From Tropicimonas sediminicola (lineage in GTDB: Bacteria; Pseudomonadota; Alphaproteobacteria; Rhodobacterales; Rhodobacteraceae): a stretch of DNA of 64,000 bases. Positions within the stretch are counted from its first letter, which is position 1. Each line of letters begins with the position of its first letter. The notes beneath the pieces were generated by a model. It was not told the DNA's origin. It saw nothing but the letters and a program-made list of their open reading frames with translations, and did no database searches. The stretch is from NCBI RefSeq assembly GCF_900188335.1, contig NZ_FZOY01000006.1:124001-188000 (forward strand), given 5' to 3'. Made by a program: the position numbers and the translations under genes. Shown here piece by piece: positions 53,560 through 63,703 of the stretch.

Positions 53560-54828
53560 ATGACCCTGAGACTCAATCTCGCAGGCGCCGTCTCCGGACT
53601 GGCCGTTCTCTGCACCGGCGTCGCCGCCCAGGCCGAGGTGCTGTTCTGGTCGACCCAGGCGCGTCCGGTCGAGGAAGCGCAGGCGATGCGCGAGAACGTG
53701 CTCGCCGGTTTCGCCGACGGCGTGGACTACCAGCCCAACGAGGAAGGCCCCTGGCTGACCCGCCTGCAGGCCGAGATTCAGGCCGGTTCCGGCTCGATCG
53801 GCGTTCTGGGCGCGCTCGAAGGCAACTTCGCGGCGATCGACCCCGAGACCCTTGTCGACCTCGACGAGCTCGGCGTGAAGTCGACCAGCGACACCTACAA
53901 CTCGCTGGCCATGCTCGGCACCGACAGCATGCAGTTCCTGCCCTGGATGCAGGCCAGCTACATCATGGCCGCCAACAAGGAAGCGCTGCAGTACCTGCCC
54001 GAGGGCGCCGATATCGACGCGCTGACCTATGACCAGCTGATCGAATGGGCCGCCAACGTGCACGAGGGCGTCGGCCAGCCCAAGTTCGGCTTCCCGGCCG
54101 GCCCCAAGGGGCTGAAGCACCGGTTCTTCCAGGGCTATCTCTATCCGTCCTTCACCAACGGCGTGGTCCGCACCTTCGCCTCGCCCGAGGCGGTGACGGC
54201 CTGGCAGAAGTTCCTGGAACTCTGGGAGCACACCAACCCGGCCTCGACCAACTTCTCCTTTATGCAGGAACAGCTGCTGTCGGGAGACGCCTGGATCGTG
54301 TTCGACCACACCTCGCGCCTTGCCCAGGCCTTCAATGACCGGCCCGACGATTTCGTCGCATTCCCGGCCCCCGCCGGCCCGACCGGCCGCGGCTTCATGC
54401 CGGTGCTGGCAGGCATCGCCATTCCGTCCACCGCGCCGGACATGGACGCCGCCAAGGAGCTGGTCAAATACCTGATGCAGCCCGAGACCCAGATCGCGAC
54501 GCTGCGGGCCACCAACTTCTTCCCGGTGGTCGAGGCGGAGCTGCCCGACGACATGCCCCCCTCGGTCAAGGCCGCCGGCGCCGCCGTCGCCAAGATGAGC
54601 GCCTCGCCCGATGCCAACCCGGGCATGCTGCCCTCCGGCCTCGGCGAAAAGAGCGGCGACTTCAGCCGGATCTACGTCGACACCTTCGAGCGCATCGTGC
54701 TGGCCGGCCAGCCGATCGAACAGGTCCTCGAGGACCAGAAGAAGCAGCTGATGGCGATCATGGAAGAGACCGGCGCGCCCTGCTGGGCCCCGGATGCGCC
54801 CTCCGACGGCGCCTGCCCGGTCGAGTAA
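53560..54828 (+). CDS. Carbohydrate ABC transporter substrate-binding protein
   Basis: A 422-residue exported protein with a signal peptide (LAGAVSGLAVLCTGVAAQA) and the family-1 solute-binding fold (VLFWSTQARPVEEAQAMREN, LPWMQASYIMAANKEALQYL, FMPVLAGIAIPSTAPDMDAA). It ends in a short Cys-containing tail (GAPCWAPD, DGACPVE). A strong ribosome-binding site GGGAGGAA precedes ATG 53560. It is the first gene of the LacI-regulated operon. The substrate is inferred from the hydrolase at the end: probably a glycosidic compatible solute. Confidence 0.9.
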   Translation: MTLRLNLAGAVSGLAVLCTGVAAQAEVLFWSTQARPVEEAQAMRENVLAGFADGVDYQPNEEGPWLTRLQAEIQAGSGSIGVLGALEGNFAAIDPETLVDLDELGVKSTSDTYNSLAMLGTDSMQFLPWMQASYIMAANKEALQYLPEGADIDALTYDQLIEWAANVHEGVGQPKFGFPAGPKGLKHRFFQGYLYPSFTNGVVRTFASPEAVTAWQKFLELWEHTNPASTNFSFMQEQLLSGDAWIVFDHTSRLAQAFNDRPDDFVAFPAPAGPTGRGFMPVLAGIAIPSTAPDMDAAKELVKYLMQPETQIATLRATNFFPVVEAELPDDMPPSVKAAGAAVAKMSASPDANPGMLPSGLGEKSGDFSRIYVDTFERIVLAGQPIEQVLEDQKKQLMAIMEETGAPCWAPDAPSDGACPVE

Positions 54829-54924
54829 CCACCGGCCCTTTTCCCCTCCGGACGGCCACGCGCCGTCCGGATCCCACCGAAAATTCCATCCGGCGCCTCG
54901 CGGCGTCAGAAAGGGAGCAGTTCG

Positions 54925-55770
54925 ATGTCGCCTCGGATTCTACCCTATCTGTTGATATTGCCAGTCACTCTCTTTCTCTGCCTGTTCTTCCTCTATCCCT
55001 TCGCGCTGGTCGCCCAGCAGGCCTTCAGCAACGGGGCCGGCTTCACGCTCGACAATTTCCGGGACGTGGTGACCTACTGGAAGTTTCCCATCTCCCTGCA
55101 GAACACGCTGCTGCTCGCCGCGGCCGTGGTGCCCGTGCAGCTCGCGCTTGCCTTGCTCATGGCGACCATGGTCAGCCGGATGGAGCGGGGCCGCGACCTG
55201 GTGCTCTATGTCTGGACCATCCCGCTGGGGATTTCCGATCTCGCCGCCGGCATCATCTGGCTTGCGATCTTCGAGCAGTCGGGTTTCCTGAACTCGATGA
55301 TGACCGGGCTCGGCCTTGTCGATCAGCCGGTGAACCTGCTCTCCTACCAGAACCCCGGCATGGTCTTCCTCGCCATCGCCCTGGCCGAGATCTGGCGGGC
55401 GACGGCCATCATGCTGGTCATCATCGTGGCCGGTATCGGCCTGATCCCCAAGGAATATTACGAGGCAGCCGAGGTCTTTGGCGCGTCGCCCTGGAAGCGC
55501 TTCCTGCGGATCACCCTGCCGCTGCTGCGGCCCTCGCTGCAGACCGCGCTGATCCTGCGCGTGGTGCTCGCCTTCGAGGTCTTTGCCGTGGTCGCCGCCC
55601 TGGGCGGAACGCTGTTCCCGGTCCTCATGGGTGAGATCTATGCCTACCAGTTCGACCTGCAGAACGGCCGCGCCGCCGCCGCGCTCGCGCTGATCGTGCT
55701 GGCCATCTCGATCGCCTTCACCCTCGTCATCCTGCGTGTCCTGCGCGTGCCGAAAGGAGCCACGATATGA
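54925..55770 (+). CDS. Sugar ABC permease 1 (MalF/UgpA type)
   Basis: A 281-residue inner-membrane permease with six helices. It begins PRILPYLLILPVTLFLCLFF. The coupling loop is YYEAAEVFGASPWKRFLRIT, followed by LPLLRP. It overlaps the next permease by four bases (ATGA). The family is the ABC carbohydrate permease group with MalF/UgpA. Confidence 0.93.
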   Translation: MSPRILPYLLILPVTLFLCLFFLYPFALVAQQAFSNGAGFTLDNFRDVVTYWKFPISLQNTLLLAAAVVPVQLALALLMATMVSRMERGRDLVLYVWTIPLGISDLAAGIIWLAIFEQSGFLNSMMTGLGLVDQPVNLLSYQNPGMVFLAIALAEIWRATAIMLVIIVAGIGLIPKEYYEAAEVFGASPWKRFLRITLPLLRPSLQTALILRVVLAFEVFAVVAALGGTLFPVLMGEIYAYQFDLQNGRAAAALALIVLAISIAFTLVILRVLRVPKGATI

Positions 55771-56609
55771 CCGCAACCGATACGCTTCCCGAAGCGGCCG
55801 CCGCGCCGCGCAAGGCCGGCCAGTACGTCTATGCCGCTTCGGTCGCGCTGCTCTGCGCCTGGGTGATCGTCCCGCTCTACCTGCTGCTGATCAACACGCT
55901 CTCCTCGCCGGAGACGGTCAACAGCTTCCCGAAGTCCTTCATCCCCGAGTTCGACCTCGGCAGCCTGCAGTTCTTTGCCGGGTTCGAGGGGATGCTGGTC
56001 GCGCTCAAGAACTCTGTCGTCGTCGCCGCGATGACGATGGTGCTCTCGATCACGATCGGCGCGCCGGCGGGCTATGCGCTGTCGCGGTTCGACTTCCGGG
56101 GCAAGGAGCTGTTCCGGCTGCTGATCCTGCTCACCCGGGCGTTTCCGCTGCCGCTCCTCGCGCTGCCGCTGGCGGTGCTGTTCATCCGCACCGGGCTCGA
56201 CGACACCGCCTTCGGGCTGGCGCTGGTGCATACTACGCTGGCGATCCCCTTCGCGGTGCTCATCACCTTCTCGCTGTTCTCCGGCATCCCCGTGGAACTG
56301 GAAGAAGCCGCCTGGACGCTCGGCTGCACGCGTTACACCGCCTTCACCAAGGTCGTGCTGCCGCTGATCCTGCCCGGCATCACCGCCTCGGCGATCTTCG
56401 CCTTCGTGATCTCGTGGAACGAAGTCTTCGCAGCGGCGGTGCTGACCATCGAGAACCGCACGCTCACCGCCTTCCTGCTTCAGACGCTCGGCGAAGCGCC
56501 GCTGCACCTGAAGTTCGCGGGTGGCTTCATCCTCGTCGTGCCGGCGCTGATCTTCATCTTCGCCGTGCGCAAATACCTCTTCGCCATGTGGGGCATCGCG
56601 AACCGCTGA
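55767..56609 (+). CDS. Sugar ABC permease 2 (MalG/UgpE type)
   Basis: A 280-residue permease. The N-terminal helix is VYAASVALLCAWVIVPLYLL, the coupling loop LEEAAWTLGCTRYTAFTKVV followed by LPLILPGI. It has six helices in the MalG arrangement and pairs with permease 1. It ends 31 bases before the ATPase gene. Confidence 0.93.
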   Translation: MTATDTLPEAAAAPRKAGQYVYAASVALLCAWVIVPLYLLLINTLSSPETVNSFPKSFIPEFDLGSLQFFAGFEGMLVALKNSVVVAAMTMVLSITIGAPAGYALSRFDFRGKELFRLLILLTRAFPLPLLALPLAVLFIRTGLDDTAFGLALVHTTLAIPFAVLITFSLFSGIPVELEEAAWTLGCTRYTAFTKVVLPLILPGITASAIFAFVISWNEVFAAAVLTIENRTLTAFLLQTLGEAPLHLKFAGGFILVVPALIFIFAVRKYLFAMWGIANR

Positions 56610-56640
56610 GCGGGACGCGACCGGACAAGGAACCTGAGAT

Positions 56641-57684
<1,044 letters not shown>

Positions 57685-57693
57685 GAAAGCACC

Positions 57694-58971
57694 ATGAGAC
57701 AGAAACTGATCGACCAGGCGGAGCAGGTGCTCCGCCGCAATGACCGTGGCAGCTACACGGTTCCCACCCACGGCCTCTACCCGTTCCAGTGGAACTGGGA
57801 CAGCGCCCTGAGCGCCCTCGGCTTCAAGCATTTCGACGAGGCCCGCGCCTGGACCGAGGTCGACACGCTCTTCGCCCACCAGTGGGACGACGGGATGGTG
57901 CCGCACATCATCTTCCACGAGCGCGACGAGGGCTATTTCCCCGGCCCCGACGTCTGGAGCACGGGCCGGCCGGTGCCGACCTCCGGCATCACGCAACCGC
58001 CCGTGGCAGGCTTCGCCATCCGCCGCATGGTCGACGAGGCCCGCGACGTGGACCTCGCCCTGTCGCGCGCCCGCGACCTGCTGCCAAAGGCCCACGCCTG
58101 GCATGAATGGTTCTATCGCACCCGCGATCCGCAGGGCACCGGGCTCGTCGCCATCATCCACCCCTGGGAATCCGGGCGCGACAATTCCGTCGACTGGGAC
58201 GCCGCGCTCGACCGGGTCTCGACCGAGGGCGTGCAGCCGTTCCAGCGCCGCGACATCACCCATGCCAACCCCGATCACCGGCCGACCCACGCGCAATACG
58301 AGCGCTACATCAAGCTGGTCCAGACCTTCCGGGAGCTCGACTGGGACACCAGCAAGCTGCACGACGGCTCGCCGTTCCAGGTGGTCGACCCCGGGTTCAA
58401 CGCGATCCTGATCCGCTCCTGCGAGGATCTGGCCGACCTCGCCGAACGGCTGGATCAACCCGAAATCGCCGCTGCCTCCCGCGCGATGGCGCTGCGCGGC
58501 GTCGCGGCGCTGGAGAGCCTCTGGAGCGACGACCTTGGCCAGTATCTCTGCTACGACCGCAAGATCGGCGCGCCGATCCTGAGCCCGTCCGTCGGCGGCC
58601 TGATCCCGGCCTTCGCCGCCATCCCCGAGCACCGCGCCGCCGGCATCGCCCGGCGCATCGAGGAACTGGGGAAATCCTGCGAATACCTGATCCCAAGCCA
58701 CGACCCCACCGCTCCGGATTACGACGGGCGCCGCTACTGGCGCGGGCCGGCCTGGCTGATCGTCAACTACATGATCGCCGACGGTCTCACCCGCGCCGGC
58801 CAGCCGGAGATCGTCGCCCGGATCATGGAAGACAGCCTGCGCCTGATCGAGCGCAGCGGCTTCGCCGAGTATTACGACCCGATCACCGCGGAACCCTGCG
58901 GCGGGGCGCATTTCACCTGGACAGCCGCGATGGTCCTCGAGATCCTTGACCAGGTAAGGGAGGCCGCCTGA
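57694..58971 (+). CDS. GH63-type hydrolase resembling glucosyl-/mannosylglycerate hydrolase
   Basis: A 425-residue (alpha/alpha)6-barrel enzyme. Motifs YPFQWNWDSALSALGF, HQWDDGMVPHI, IHPWESGRDNSVDWDAAL and RRYWRGPAWLIVNYMI are those of the mannosylglycerate/glucosylglycerate hydrolases in the GH63 clan. CGGAHFTWTAAMVLEI closes the barrel. It starts nine bases after the ATPase gene with no signal peptide, so it acts on an imported substrate. It would split the glycosidic bond of a compatible solute to sugar plus glycerate. Amylo-1,6-glucosidase or trehalase annotation is possible by distant similarity. Confidence 0.75.
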   Translation: MRQKLIDQAEQVLRRNDRGSYTVPTHGLYPFQWNWDSALSALGFKHFDEARAWTEVDTLFAHQWDDGMVPHIIFHERDEGYFPGPDVWSTGRPVPTSGITQPPVAGFAIRRMVDEARDVDLALSRARDLLPKAHAWHEWFYRTRDPQGTGLVAIIHPWESGRDNSVDWDAALDRVSTEGVQPFQRRDITHANPDHRPTHAQYERYIKLVQTFRELDWDTSKLHDGSPFQVVDPGFNAILIRSCEDLADLAERLDQPEIAAASRAMALRGVAALESLWSDDLGQYLCYDRKIGAPILSPSVGGLIPAFAAIPEHRAAGIARRIEELGKSCEYLIPSHDPTAPDYDGRRYWRGPAWLIVNYMIADGLTRAGQPEIVARIMEDSLRLIERSGFAEYYDPITAEPCGGAHFTWTAAMVLEILDQVREAA

Positions 58972-59007
58972 CAGGCGTCGCGGCTTCCCGCCCACGGAGC
59001 CACGGCA

Positions 59008-59040
59008 TCGACAAAATGGTAAAATTTGGCAAGTTGTCGA
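59008..59040. promoter_or_regulatory. Inverted repeat in the GntR promoter region
   Basis: TCGACAA (59008-59014) and its exact complement TTGTCGA (59034-59040), 19 A/T-rich bases apart. It lies 133 bases before the GntR-type gene and is followed by ATTTGTGACA. It may be that regulator's operator or a short terminator-like stem after the hydrolase gene. Confidence 0.4.
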
Positions 59041-59172
59041 ATTTGTGACAGATGCAGGTCGGCCGGTTTCTCTGGAACCGGCCGATATTTCATCCAAGGC
59101 TCCATCATTCCGCCCTTGATCCTTCCGCATCGAGCATTTGCCCCGACACAAAAAAACGATATTATCCCATCT

Positions 59173-59868
59173 ATGGAGAATGGAGCATCAAGAACGCCCG
59201 CCGAGGCGGCATCACAGGAATCCTCGGCGACGCATCGCGCCTATCTGGCGCTGCGCCGCATGATCGTCGTCGGCGAGTTGCAGCCAGGGGAAAAGCTGAA
59301 GATCGACCGCCTGCGGTCGGTCCTGGACACGGGCGCCTCTCCCGTTCGGGAGGCGTTGAGCCTTCTGACCTCGGATCTCCTGGTGGAGCGGCTGGATCAA
59401 CGCGGGTTCCGGGCGGCGGAAACGAGCCACGAGAATTTCGTGGAAATCCTGACCCTGCGCTGCGAGCTGGAGGAGATGGCCTTGCGCCAGAGCATCGCCC
59501 AGGCCGACGAGCAATGGGAGGACGCGCTGGTGCTCGCGCATCACAAGATGGTCCGCCAGGGGCGGAGCGATCTGGAGGCATTCGAGGCGCGGCACAAGGA
59601 TTTCCACATGGCGCTGCTGTCGAACTGCCGCTCGCCGATTCTGATGAAATTCTGCAGCCAGCTCTACGATCTGAACATCCGCTACCGGTATCTTGCCGGC
59701 AAGGCGCTGGACTACCAGAAGCGCGACGTCTCGGCCGAGCATCAGGCGATCCTCGACGCGGCGGTGGACCGGGACGCCGATCTCGCGGCGGAGCGGCTGC
59801 TGAGCCATTACCGTCAGACCGGGGCCTTCCTGAACGGTCTGTTCAGCAAGCAGGCCCCCGGGGACTGA
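59173..59868 (+). CDS. GntR-family (FCD-type) transcriptional regulator
   Basis: A 231-residue regulator. The winged helix is LKIDRLRSVLDTGASPVREA with LTSDLLVERLDQRGFRAAE. The C-terminal FCD ligand domain follows (LTLRCELEEMALRQSIAQAD, DFHMALLSNCRSPILMKFC, AEHQAILDAAVDRDADLAAE). His residues there usually bind a metal and a carboxylic acid. It is transcribed toward the amidohydrolase gene, so its target is not obvious. ATG 59173 was chosen at the family start. Confidence 0.92.
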   Translation: MENGASRTPAEAASQESSATHRAYLALRRMIVVGELQPGEKLKIDRLRSVLDTGASPVREALSLLTSDLLVERLDQRGFRAAETSHENFVEILTLRCELEEMALRQSIAQADEQWEDALVLAHHKMVRQGRSDLEAFEARHKDFHMALLSNCRSPILMKFCSQLYDLNIRYRYLAGKALDYQKRDVSAEHQAILDAAVDRDADLAAERLLSHYRQTGAFLNGLFSKQAPGD

Positions 59869-59970
59869 GCGCAGCTCCACCTCTTGCACCTGGGCCGCAG
59901 GCCCGCGCCGCGGATGCGGCGCCACCGCTGCACGGGCTCCGCCCGGCAGCAAGCCCCCCTGCCCGCGCGC

Positions 59971-60870
59971 TCAACGGGTGCCGATCTGCTCCATCGATAT
60001 CTCGCGGCCGAAGATGCGCTCGGCGTTGCGATAGGCGATCTTCTCGGCCACCTCGCGCGGCAGCTTCGACAGCCAGGCGCGGTTGGAGGCGATGATCGCC
60101 TCGTAATTGTCCCACTGGCCGTTGACCCAGGTGTCGCTGCCGACCATCAGCCTGTCCTGGAAGGTCAGCAGGATGCGTTCCCATTGCGGGTCCAGCCGGT
60201 CGCCGCTGCCGAGGATAGCACGCTCGCGCAGCGAGGTGTCGGCCAGCAGGGTCGGATGATCCGCCATCAGGGCGTAGACCGCGTCGGCCCTTTCGCCGAG
60301 CCCGGCATGAGCCCAGATGATCCGGACCTCTGGGTCGAGGCTGTAGAGCCAGCGCACGGGCTCGGCGCCGGAATGGACGTGGAGCGGGATGTCGCGCGCC
60401 TTCGCCATCGCGATCACCGCGCGGAAGAGCGCTTCGTCGGAGGTATCGAGCCGGTGGATGTGAAACTCGCCGATGCCCTCGTGCGGGTAGCGTTCGAGCC
60501 GCGCGCGGAGATAGTCCTCCATCCTCTCCGCCTTGGTCCAGTTGGAGGAGCCGGCGTCGCCGTGATAGGGGCGCAGCTCCGGCACGATGCGGTTGGGCGC
60601 GTGTTCCCAGAGCATGATCGTGCCTTCGTCCGGGGTCGAGGAGACCAGCGCCATCGCCACTCCGGAGCGGTCCATCAGCTCGATGACGCTCTCCACCGGA
60701 TAGGCTTCCCAGGCCGGCTCCTTGTAATGGACATGGGCGTCGAAGATCGGCAGCTCGGAGACCGCGTCGCCGATCGGCGGCGCCCCCGCGCCGTCTACGG
60801 GGTCGGCCGGGGCGCAGGCAGCGGCGAGGATGAGTGGCAGGGCCAGCCCTGCGAGGGATCGGAAGCGCAT
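59971..60870 (-). CDS. Exported lipoprotein-type amidohydrolase
   Basis: A 299-residue metal hydrolase of the amidohydrolase-2 family. It starts with a lipoprotein signal (LALPLILAAACAP, lipobox LAAAC). Metal ligands: FDAHVHYKEP (HxH), GEFHIHRLD, LHVHSG and IWAHAGLGE, with VGSDTWVNG supplying Asp. It should sit on the periplasmic face. The family includes aromatic-acid decarboxylases and lactonases. It is encoded with a ring-cleavage dioxygenase and a TRAP transporter, so a role in handling an aromatic or a derived lactone is inferred. Confidence 0.8.
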   Translation of the reverse strand: MRFRSLAGLALPLILAAACAPADPVDGAGAPPIGDAVSELPIFDAHVHYKEPAWEAYPVESVIELMDRSGVAMALVSSTPDEGTIMLWEHAPNRIVPELRPYHGDAGSSNWTKAERMEDYLRARLERYPHEGIGEFHIHRLDTSDEALFRAVIAMAKARDIPLHVHSGAEPVRWLYSLDPEVRIIWAHAGLGERADAVYALMADHPTLLADTSLRERAILGSGDRLDPQWERILLTFQDRLMVGSDTWVNGQWDNYEAIIASNRAWLSKLPREVAEKIAYRNAERIFGREISMEQIGTR

Positions 60871-60918
60871 GGGGTCGTCCTTTCCGTACGGGTCCGTGCG
60901 GGTCTCCTGCGATCCCTG

Positions 60919-61794
60919 TCAGGCTTCGTCCAGCGGGGTAAGGATCAGGTCGAAATCGACACGGGAATAACCGCCCTCAACCTGCCCGGAGAGCGCGAAG
61001 CCCTTGGGGAAGGAGCCTGCGGGCTGCGGGACATAAGTCATCACTAGGTCGTCGCGCACGCCGAACACGGTGTCTTGGTCGAGGTAGGGATCGTCGTCGG
61101 GGAAGACCTCGGTGACGAGCTGCCGGTGCCCTGGGGCGGAGACGATGTAATGCAGGTGCGAGGGCCGCCAAGGGTGGCGGCCGGCGGCGCGCAAGATCTC
61201 GCCCACCGGACCGTCGTCGGGCACGGTGTAGCTGACCGGCCGCACTGTGGTGAAGGCATAGCGCCCGGACGCATCGCAGGTCATCAGCCCGTGGAAGGAA
61301 TGGATGTCCTGGTCGGGGTCCTGGCTGGAATACATGCCGTTGGGCGCGGTCTGCCAGATGTCGATCGTGGCGCCCGGCAGCGGGTTGCCGGCAGTATCGC
61401 GCACATGGCCTTCGACCAGCAGCACCTCGCCCTCGAAGTCACGCTTCATGTCGCCGCCAATCTCCAGCACCGGCGGGTTGGAGACGTGGAACGGCCCGAG
61501 CACCGAGGAGGAGGTCGCCTCGGGCGTCGAATGCATCATGTCGACCAGCGAACTGAGGCCCAACACGTCCGACAGAAGCACGAACTCGTTGCGCTCCGGC
61601 GTGGTGATCCGGCCGGCCCATTCGAGGAATTCCAGCCCCTTGCGCCATTCGTCATGGCTCAGGTTTACCTCGCGGGCGAAGTCGTGGATGTGGCGCGCCA
61701 GCGCGATCAGCACCTCCCGGGTCCGCGGATCGGTGTCCTCGCCGAAATAGGCGGCGAAGACCTCGGTGATGTTGTCCTTGGTGACGTTGCGCAT
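60919..61794 (-). CDS. Intradiol ring-cleavage dioxygenase (hydroxyquinol/catechol 1,2-type)
   Basis: A 291-residue non-haem iron(III) dioxygenase. The N-terminal helical dimer domain is followed by SSSVLGPFHVSNPP, and the metal ligands are Tyr in APNGMYSSQD, Tyr in VRPVSYTVPDDGP and two His in RPSHLHYIVSAPG. The length and the DDDPYLDQDTVFGVRDDL segment are closer to hydroxyquinol 1,2-dioxygenase than to protocatechuate 3,4-dioxygenase. It opens an aromatic diol or triol to a muconate or maleylacetate. ATG 61794 is 13 bases past the dctM gene. Confidence 0.9.
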   Translation of the reverse strand: MRNVTKDNITEVFAAYFGEDTDPRTREVLIALARHIHDFAREVNLSHDEWRKGLEFLEWAGRITTPERNEFVLLSDVLGLSSLVDMMHSTPEATSSSVLGPFHVSNPPVLEIGGDMKRDFEGEVLLVEGHVRDTAGNPLPGATIDIWQTAPNGMYSSQDPDQDIHSFHGLMTCDASGRYAFTTVRPVSYTVPDDGPVGEILRAAGRHPWRPSHLHYIVSAPGHRQLVTEVFPDDDPYLDQDTVFGVRDDLVMTYVPQPAGSFPKGFALSGQVEGGYSRVDFDLILTPLDEA

Positions 61795-61807
61795 GGGGCT
61801 GGGCCTT

Positions 61808-63115
61808 CTAGTTCAGGATGGCGAGGCTGAGCGAGGGGAAGCGGATCAGCAGGATCAGGACGATCAGCATCACCACGGCAAAGGGAAATGCCCCGACGAA
61901 GACGTCCTTGAGAGAGATTCGTTCGTCGTTCAGCGTGGCCTTGATGACGAAACAGGAGATGCCGAGGGGCGGTGTCAGCAGGCCGATCTCGGCCCCCACG
62001 ACGGTGACGATGCCGAACCACACGAGGCTCAGCCCCATCGGTTCGATCAGCGGAAGGAACAGCGGCACCACGATCAGGATGATCGAGGAGGTATCCAGCA
62101 GCGTGCCGAGGAAGATCATCAGCACGACATAGAAGAACATCACCCAGAAAAAGCTGAACTGTGCCGTCTCCAGGTAGTCGCCGAGCGCGTTGGGCACGCC
62201 GGCCAGCCCCAGCATCCGGCTGTAGATCGAGGCGGCGGTGATCAGGAACAGGATCGCGGCGGTGATGTGCCCGGTCTCCAGCAGCGCGTGCCAGAAGCCT
62301 TTGAGCGTGATCCGGCGCCGTGCCACGGCGATGATCAGCCCGAGGGCCGAGCCGCTGGCGCCGGCCTCCACCGGGCTCAGCCAGCCGGTGTAGATCCCGC
62401 CCAGCACCACCACGATCAGCAGGGTGATCGGCAGGGTCTTGTCGGCGATCTCGCGCCAGCTCAGCCACTCGGTCTCCTCGAAGGGCCGGCCGCCGATATA
62501 GTCTGGCGCGAAGCGGCCCATCACCCAGATCCAGCCGACATAGGCCGCGGCCAGCATCAGGCCCGGCACGATCCCGGCCTGGAACATGTCGCCCACCGAC
62601 TGCTCGGCGACAAAGGAATAGATGATCAGCATCGCCGAGGGCGGAATGATCATGCCCAGCACCGAGGAGCCCGCCACCACCCCCACCGCGAAGCGGGGGT
62701 TGTAGTCGTAGGAGAGCATCTGCGGCACCGAGACCTTGGAGAAGACCGAGGCCGAGGCGATCGAGGAGCCGGTGACGGCTGCGAAGACCGCGTTGGCGCC
62801 GACCGTGGCCATGCCGATCCCGCCCTTCACCTTGCGGAAGCCCGAGTTCATCACCTCGTAGATGTCGCCCCCAAGCCCGGCCCGCGAGACGATCAGCCCC
62901 ATGAAGGTGAACAGCGGCACCGTGGCGAAGGTGTATTCCATCACGCTGTCGCCCACGGCGATCTTCAGCAGGTTCATCGCCAGATCGAAATTGTCCCGCA
63001 TCAGCCAGATAGAGATAAAAGAGACGACGCCGAGCGCGACGGGGATATAGACCCCGATATAGACCAGGACCACGATCGCTGCGACCGAGGCGAGGCCGAT
63101 CTCCATGGGGCTCAC
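61808..63115 (-). CDS. dctM: TRAP transporter large permease (DctM-type)
   Basis: A 435-residue inner-membrane protein with about 12 helices of the DctM family. ASAVFSKVSVPQMLSYDYNP, GIVPGLMLAAAYVGWIWVM and FFYVVLMIFLGTLLDTSSII are typical. It overlaps the small permease by four bases (ATGA). It moves its substrate by a sodium or proton gradient together with DctQ and a binding protein. Confidence 0.95.
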   Translation of the reverse strand: MSPMEIGLASVAAIVVLVYIGVYIPVALGVVSFISIWLMRDNFDLAMNLLKIAVGDSVMEYTFATVPLFTFMGLIVSRAGLGGDIYEVMNSGFRKVKGGIGMATVGANAVFAAVTGSSIASASVFSKVSVPQMLSYDYNPRFAVGVVAGSSVLGMIIPPSAMLIIYSFVAEQSVGDMFQAGIVPGLMLAAAYVGWIWVMGRFAPDYIGGRPFEETEWLSWREIADKTLPITLLIVVVLGGIYTGWLSPVEAGASGSALGLIIAVARRRITLKGFWHALLETGHITAAILFLITAASIYSRMLGLAGVPNALGDYLETAQFSFFWVMFFYVVLMIFLGTLLDTSSIILIVVPLFLPLIEPMGLSLVWFGIVTVVGAEIGLLTPPLGISCFVIKATLNDERISLKDVFVGAFPFAVVMLIVLILLIRFPSLSLAILN

Positions 63116-63678
63116 GAGCGATCCTCTTCTTCATGTTCGGGCATGCGCACCAGCTCGAAATTGTCCTCGCGCAGCGCGATCTTCAGCACCAGCACCAGCG
63201 CGCAGAGCACGGCGCTGAGAAAGATCACCAGCTTGATCGGCCACCAGGGCGCGGTGAACACGCCGGGGATGCCGAAGTAGTCCCGCGTCTCCAGCATCTC
63301 GGTGAACTCGGGCCAGATCGCGAAAGCGATCAGCGTCATGAACACCGCCGAGACCGCGTTGATCGCCTGGCGCAGGATGTTGTGGGTGCGCGGATAGCGG
63401 CTGCCCAGCACCGTCAGGAACCCGTCGGAGCGGGTCAGCCGGTTGACCCGGATCACGTCGGGCAATTGCAGGAACACGATCAGCACCATCGAGAATTGCA
63501 CCACCTCGACCGCGCCGAGGAAGGGCTTGTTGAAGACGCCGCGCGCGATCACGTCGAAATTGACCACCAGCACCAGCAGCAGCACCACAATGGTGCCAAC
63601 GGCATTCGCCGATATGGCGATGCCGCTGGCCAGTCTGGACAGGCCGGTCGCGAGGGTCTTGAAGGTCCCGTTCGTCAT
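63112..63678 (-). CDS. dctQ: TRAP transporter small permease (DctQ-type)
   Basis: A 188-residue four-helix membrane protein. The family marks are ARGVFNKPFLGAVEVVQFSM and a run of helices with basic loops. ATG 63678 follows the binding-protein gene by 25 bases. It pairs with DctM. Confidence 0.9.
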   Translation of the reverse strand: MTNGTFKTLATGLSRLASGIAISANAVGTIVVLLLVLVVNFDVIARGVFNKPFLGAVEVVQFSMVLIVFLQLPDVIRVNRLTRSDGFLTVLGSRYPRTHNILRQAINAVSAVFMTLIAFAIWPEFTEMLETRDYFGIPGVFTAPWWPIKLVIFLSAVLCALVLVLKIALREDNFELVRMPEHEEEDRS

Positions 63679-63703
63679 GGGAGTGGATCCGGCCTGTCAG
63701 GTA

